Shown piece by piece: positions 60,048 through 64,000 of a stretch of 64,000 nt of DNA; the stretch's first letter is position 1, and every line of letters starts with the position of its first letter. The stretch is from Pinus tabuliformis (Eukaryota > Streptophyta > Pinopsida > Pinales > Pinaceae). A program made the position numbers and the translations under genes. The notes below the pieces were generated by a model. It saw nothing but the letters and a program-made list of their open reading frames with translations, was not told the origin of the DNA and did no database searches. Location: NCBI GenBank assembly GCA_031772625.1, contig CM062815.1:915894979-915958978 (forward strand), given 5' to 3'.

Positions 60048-61158
60048 TGTTATACAAAATTTTGTCACTATCCCTGTACTCCCCGTTCCTTGATCCTGGA
60101 GGACCTCTACAATGAACCCCGCATACTTTGCCTTCATGAAGAAACTCCCATTGTGTCCCTCTTCATGAGAAGATCATTTCCCTTTTGCACCATTTCCCCT
60201 GAAACTTTTGTTTTTCCCAGTTTACAATATTGGAGCTAATGGCCTTTGTCTCCTCCGTTCTAATGTGTAGAGATTAGCACTACTCCTCGTGCTAATCAAA
60301 GAGACTGAGTTGTGTTTCATTCACGTCGGTCCTGTTATAGAATTTTTTTTAAATTAGAGCTAACTCTTCCAGCTCTAGAAGCTTCGTAACAAAATTCTGG
60401 TAAATGGTTTGGTAGGATGGGGTCAAGGATGATAGTTTGGGCTCCTTTCCCCTATAATGATGGAACTACCTGAAAGGATAAGTCCTTCTCCCATGAGAAG
60501 AGGATCCATCTCCCGTCCATATTTCCTATATAAACCTCCCTTCTTCCCAAGCACAATCTAGTTGCATAGTTTTTGGTTGAGTGTTGATGCTATTTTGGTT
60601 TGGAGTAGACAAGCCAACTATTACTAGTTGTAGCTATCTAGTTGTGTGAGGGAGAACTGTGATTTTGTTTGGAGTGAAGCCTAAAGTGAAGGGCTTTAAA
60701 ACTATTGATTATTTGAAGCCATCATGGAATGCTAGCAGAAGTGTGTGGGAACCTGGTCTTAGCAGAGGAAGACTGCGACGTCAAGACGAATGGTTGTAAT
60801 CTCTCTTTGATATTAATATATGCAACTATCGATCGATTTCCTACATGTTTTGTAATATTACATATTCATGGCTTAATGTTTATTGACTTGTTAAGTAGGT
60901 TGAATTGCAATTTGTCTATTATTATGTTTGTTGTTTGTTGTTGTTTACTTGTTTCGGGATCTTGAAGAAGGGAGCGAGAGATAGCTAGAGTGAGCAAGCA
61001 AGGACATCATCAAGCAGGATAACCGGACCAAGAGGTAGGCCCTCTTTATTGATTCTAACATAAGGAAATGTTCCATAGAATGTATTTGTTGTGGCTAGAC
61101 ACATTATCAGGCTAGAGGAATTCATTCGTGTCCACACTTATAATTTCACTTCACCATA
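60048..61158 (+). repeat. TAT1 3' LTR
   Basis: This 1111-bp LTR is paired with 47976-49085. It has a TATATAA box at 60527-60533 and ends TTCACCATA, directly before GGGGG. A short open frame near 60729 is also found in the other LTR and is not a gene. Confidence 0.92.
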
Positions 61159-61163
61159 GGGGG

Positions 61164-61202
61164 TCCAAGTGGGATAGGTAGGTGGCCACCCACCTGGATC
61201 AT
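61164..61202. mobile_element. M2: tip of right arm, cut off by TAT1
   Basis: TCCAAGTGGGATAGGTAGG and CACCTGGATCAT are complementary to the left tip at 47299-47345. The two fragments of the right arm were adjacent before TAT1 inserted. Confidence 0.85.
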
Positions 61203-62150
61203 ATGAGAAAGTAGAATTCTATCTTTTTGGGGTTGCATGGGAGTACTTTCCTCAAATCATGATCCTTGAAGGAAGAAGTGAGAACAAAACACCTATTGAA
61301 AACTTTTGATGTTCCTTTTATCCCTTCTAACTACTGTTGAAGTAAAGCACAAATGGAAGCAAACTAAATAACAAACTAATCAAATCTATACTACTTGTAA
61401 TGAAATACTTCTAAGGACAATTTAACCATGAATCTATGAAATTAATCTAAGCATACAGATACAGGAAGAGGATCCTTTGCTGCTATGGTTGCACCCTCAC
61501 CCAAGAGCTTCATCCCTCTGAGTTAACTCAGTACTGGATCCAGAAGAAGTTCATTCTCATTATCAAAACAAAAAATGACATAGCAATGTCTTCCACAAGT
61601 CTAGAGCTAAAAAAATAACTAGTGTTTTTACAGGAAAAATTCCAATCCTAATGAGGCTCTAGGCCTCTTTATTTATAAAGCTGAAGTCTCCAAATACTTC
61701 CTTAAATCTAGGGAGGCTTAGCTCCCAAACTTGAGATGAACTAACTCTTTGACTATCACTTGCTCGACTACCGTTTGATCTTCATGGCTTGGCTACTTGT
61801 ACTCGGAGCTAGTGTGATTGATGGAGTAATATTCGAATGAGGGAGGAGTAAATGAGGAGGATTTACCTCATACAATCTCTCTTCCTTGTCCCATTCAAGT
61901 TTCAACCTTTAATCTTGCCAAAATTCCCCGATTTTCTCTCACAAACTTGCATTCAATGCACATTAGTCCACTAGGCATAATATCTCACTTTGACTTATCT
62001 CATTAAATAAAATATAATCAAAACATGTAATAAATTGTGAGAAGAGTTGATTTGACTAAGCTAGGAGGTGAATTAAGGTCCATATAGGTACTCAATGATG
62101 AGGCTCATCATCACCCTGCTACTAAAAGTGTTGCTCATCCTCTAAGAAAC
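61203..62150. other. No feature supported
   Basis: AT-rich DNA without long frames or clear repeats. TTTATTTATAAAG near 61668 is a possible TATA or foldback word but has no supporting context. Confidence 0.35.
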
Positions 62151-62154
62151 TTAA

Positions 62155-62511
62155 TCAATATCCATATCTTTCATAGCCCCGATGGCTTCCCTGACATGCC
62201 ATGCTTATTTTGTGGTTTCCTCTTCTTGTGCATAGAATCGTGCCTTCCTTTCTATCTCCTCCCACTGCTTTCTTTCTTCCTCTTCCTTCCTTCCTTCCTT
62301 CTAACATCCCCAATAACAGTGGTGGATTGAGTCTCAAGCCAATCCAATTGACTTTTAGCCTTTGGATGGTTTGTTTGTACATGGGTGTCATGTTCAGTGC
62401 TTCTCTCATTCTTTGAGGATAATGGTATTCTCTGATTTTCATATTGTATGGCAGAGTATTCCATATCCTTTGGCAAGCTTGCATGCTATCATCTCCTAAT
62501 AGCCTGAACAT
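62155..62511 (-). pseudogene. Possible gag-like fragment
   Basis: A minus-strand frame of 118 codons begins MFRLLGDDSMQACQRIWNTL and includes PQRMREALNMTPMYKQTIQR. Its second half is low-complexity Arg/Lys/Gly from a TTCC-rich tract at about 62260-62300. The helical N-terminal part could be a retroelement gag or unknown protein remnant. I do not recognise it, and chance is not excluded. Confidence 0.25.
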
Positions 62512-62872
62512 ATCCTCAAAATGTGTAATTTCTTGCTCTTGGGTAGTAAGATACTAGGGTGCAAGTTGAGGATCATTTTCAATTAAATTATGTGTGCTGA
62601 TGATAGCCATTGGATTTTATTGCTCAGCCTTTATCATGAGAGGCTTCGTTCGTTCCGTTTCCAATATGTTCTTTGTTGGGTTGTGTTATATTCTTTCCAT
62701 GACTAGCCCACGTAGTTAGAGGGGGAGGGGGAGGTCACAGGGGGTTTGAGGGGTACCCATAACCCCACTTTATGGGGTTCGGGGCAACGCCTCAGAAAAT
62801 TTTGGTTTTAGACCCTATGGTAGGTTAGGCGGACCCACCTATGGTTTTGTGCATGATTTTCGTACATGTTTT

Positions 62873-62943
62873 TTGGATGCGATGGTTTTCGGTCCATGGT
62901 ATTGGACGCGATGGTTTTTCGGTCCATGGTATTGGATGCTTCG
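62873..62943 (+). repeat. 30-bp direct repeat in the CO3 LTR
   Basis: GATGGTTTTTCGGTCCATGG followed by TATTGGA occurs twice in tandem with a partial third start (GGATGC/GGACGC). Confidence 0.85.
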
Positions 62944-63250
62944 GCATGTATAAATATGTATTGTAACATTGAAAGGAACATAATGAAAAATCAAGTTTGT
63001 AGTCCCGGTTTTGGGATCCAAGGGAATTCTGTGTGTATATGTGTTTTATGTGTTATGCTCTCGCTTTTTTATTTTATGTGTTTTAGAATTCATATGCAAG
63101 TAATTTTTGTACGGGGTTAAAACCTACATTTGGTATCGAAGGAATTTTGGCTTTAAAGGGACACCTTTGTTGTTGAGGGGTTTCACTCAGGCCTGTGGTA
63201 GACCCTGTTCAGTGGGAGATCTACGAGATTGTTTCTGGTGGTGAAAGAAG

Positions 63251-63986
63251 ATGGCGAGCAGTGGAAAGATAGAGATCGAGAAATTTAATGGTCAAAGTTT
63301 TGAGTTGTAGAAACTCAAGATTGAGGATCTGTTGGTGGATAAAGATCAGTAGATCGCGATAGATCCAGGTACTAAACCAATGGGGGTGTCCCATGAAGAA
63401 TGGAAGAAGTTGGATTGGAAGGAAAAGAGCACAATACAGTTGTATGTCTCAGATTTAGTATTGTTGAATGTATCAGGGGAAGCTACGACGAAGGATTTGT
63501 GGGAAACGTTAGGGACTTTGTACCAATCTAAGTCTCTGGTGAATAAACTGTTCCTGCGAAAAAAGCTGTATAACCTAAGGATGAAAGATGGAGACTCAGT
63601 GACAGAGCATATGAACACATTTAATACTGTGGTAAGTCAATTAGCATCTATTGATATTAAAATTTCAGATGAAGATAAGTTCATCAGTTTGTTGTGTTCT
63701 CTACCAGATTCGTGGGATAGTCTGGTTATTGCAATAGGTAGCAATGCAACTGCCTTGCATTTTGATGAAATAGTCTCATCCTTGTTGACGGAGGAGATGA
63801 GACAGAAAAATATGGAGAGCCAGAATGGTGATGCGTTGTCTATATGAGGATGGTCCCAGAACAAAAACAAAAATAAGTCATTGAGTGGGAGATCTAAATC
63901 TAGAGGGAGATCTAAATCTCTAGGAAAACCTATAAAGGTGGTGTGTTGGAAATGCGGAAAGGAAGGGCACTTCAAAAGGGACTGTA
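63251..63986 (+). pseudogene. CO3 gag region (fossil, runs to the window end)
   Basis: The frame from 63380 to 63847 (155 codons) shows the copia UBN2 gag pattern: EEWKKLDWKEKSTIQLYVSD, LWETLGTLYQSKSLVNKLFL, RKKLYNLRMKDGDSVTEHMN and LLCSLPDSWDSL. An SR-rich linker follows, then a CCHC knuckle CWKCGKEGHFKRDC at about 63943-63985. It resembles CO2 gag (DEEWNLLDRKALGTVQLCL), so CO2 and CO3 are related copia lineages in opposite orientation. The start at 63251 is the first Met before FNGQSF, a typical gag opening. Confidence 0.85.
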
Positions 63987-64000
63987 AATCTAAAGCTCCT

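Larger units (their letters stand above)
47976..61158 (+). mobile_element. TAT1: 13-kb Tat/Ogre-like Ty3/gypsy element
   Basis: LTRs of 1110 and 1111 bp (47976-49085 and 60048-61158) flank 10.96 kb. A perfect 5-bp target duplication GGGGG lies at 47971-47975 and 61159-61163. The long leader, capsid type, archaeal-type RNase H and a large antisense frame before the 3' LTR are features known in the Tat/Ogre group of plants. RT and integrase are not recognised. The LTRs differ by roughly 11% by eye, so it is old. It is broken, with many breaks. It inserted into the right arm of M2. Confidence 0.9.
62674..64000 (+). mobile_element. CO3: 5' part of a Ty1/copia element, continues past the window
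   Basis: The proposed 5' LTR is 62674-63128 (455 bp, TGTTGGGTTG...AACCTACA), followed by a primer-like TGGTATCGAAGG at 63131-63142 and a gag region from 63251. The LTR has a G-rich block at 62719-62790 (GGGGGAGGGGGAGG, GGGGCAACGCC), similar in style to the GC-rich block of CO2. The left limit is inferred from TG. The second LTR and target duplication lie outside. It has a few breaks in the part seen. Confidence 0.75.

Noticed and set aside
60729-60965. Frame of 78 codons
   Set aside because: Lies wholly in the TAT1 3' LTR, with related sequence in the 5' LTR, so it is not a gene.
1-64000. CRISPR arrays, bacterial operons, tRNA or rRNA genes
   Set aside because: No spaced identical repeats, no ribosome-binding-site-linked frames and no cloverleaf candidates were seen. 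The elements are plant retroelements.

Overview
The window is a block of plant nuclear DNA made almost wholly of nested retroelements and their relics. I found no convincing host gene, tRNA or rRNA in 64 kb. The elements are plant-type: a chromodomain Ty3/gypsy element, Ty1/copia elements primed by initiator Met-tRNA, and a 13-kb Tat/Ogre-like gypsy element with an archaeal-type RNase H. Large old fossils, deep nesting and no genes suggest a big-genome seed plant, plausibly a gymnosperm. The species cannot be fixed from the sequence alone.

Layout. From 1 to 17796 lies an old, RT-less LTR family (called R1 here). The tail of one copy (1-1531) runs into an LTR (1532-9285), then an internal region (9286-16854), then a second LTR (16855-17796), so it looks like a tandem, LTR-sharing array. 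Two later elements sit inside the first LTR: a solo LTR (1664-2536, target duplication AAGAG) and a young 5.9-kb chromovirus (GY1, 3278-9200, target duplication CTCCT, LTRs about 2% different). From 17797 to about 22130 is unassigned DNA with one unrecognised two-part reading frame. From about 22130 to beyond 31266 is R2, a diverged relative of R1. It is interrupted by a gag-protease copia element (CO1, 22499-26530) and a fuller copia element (CO2, 31272-36108, target duplication GCTGC).

From 37100 to 43036 is a minus-strand gypsy-like relic (H1) with several zinc-knuckle segments. It contains a long foldback element (M1, 38157-38770) and a 1.02-kb tandem duplication (41003-43036). A second foldback element (M2, 47299-47975 plus 61164-61202) is split by the Tat/Ogre-like element TAT1 (47976-61158, target duplication GGGGG). 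The window closes with the 5' part of another copia element (CO3, from about 62674).

The point most worth following up is an additional protein family carried by two unrelated retroelements. It is in sense orientation in R1 (about 13900-16350) and antisense in TAT1 (about 56570-57780). The two look distantly alike, but their function is unknown. Other notable structures are the foldback element cut in two by TAT1, a G21 tract in a GC-rich copia LTR, and several degenerate internal tandem arrays.
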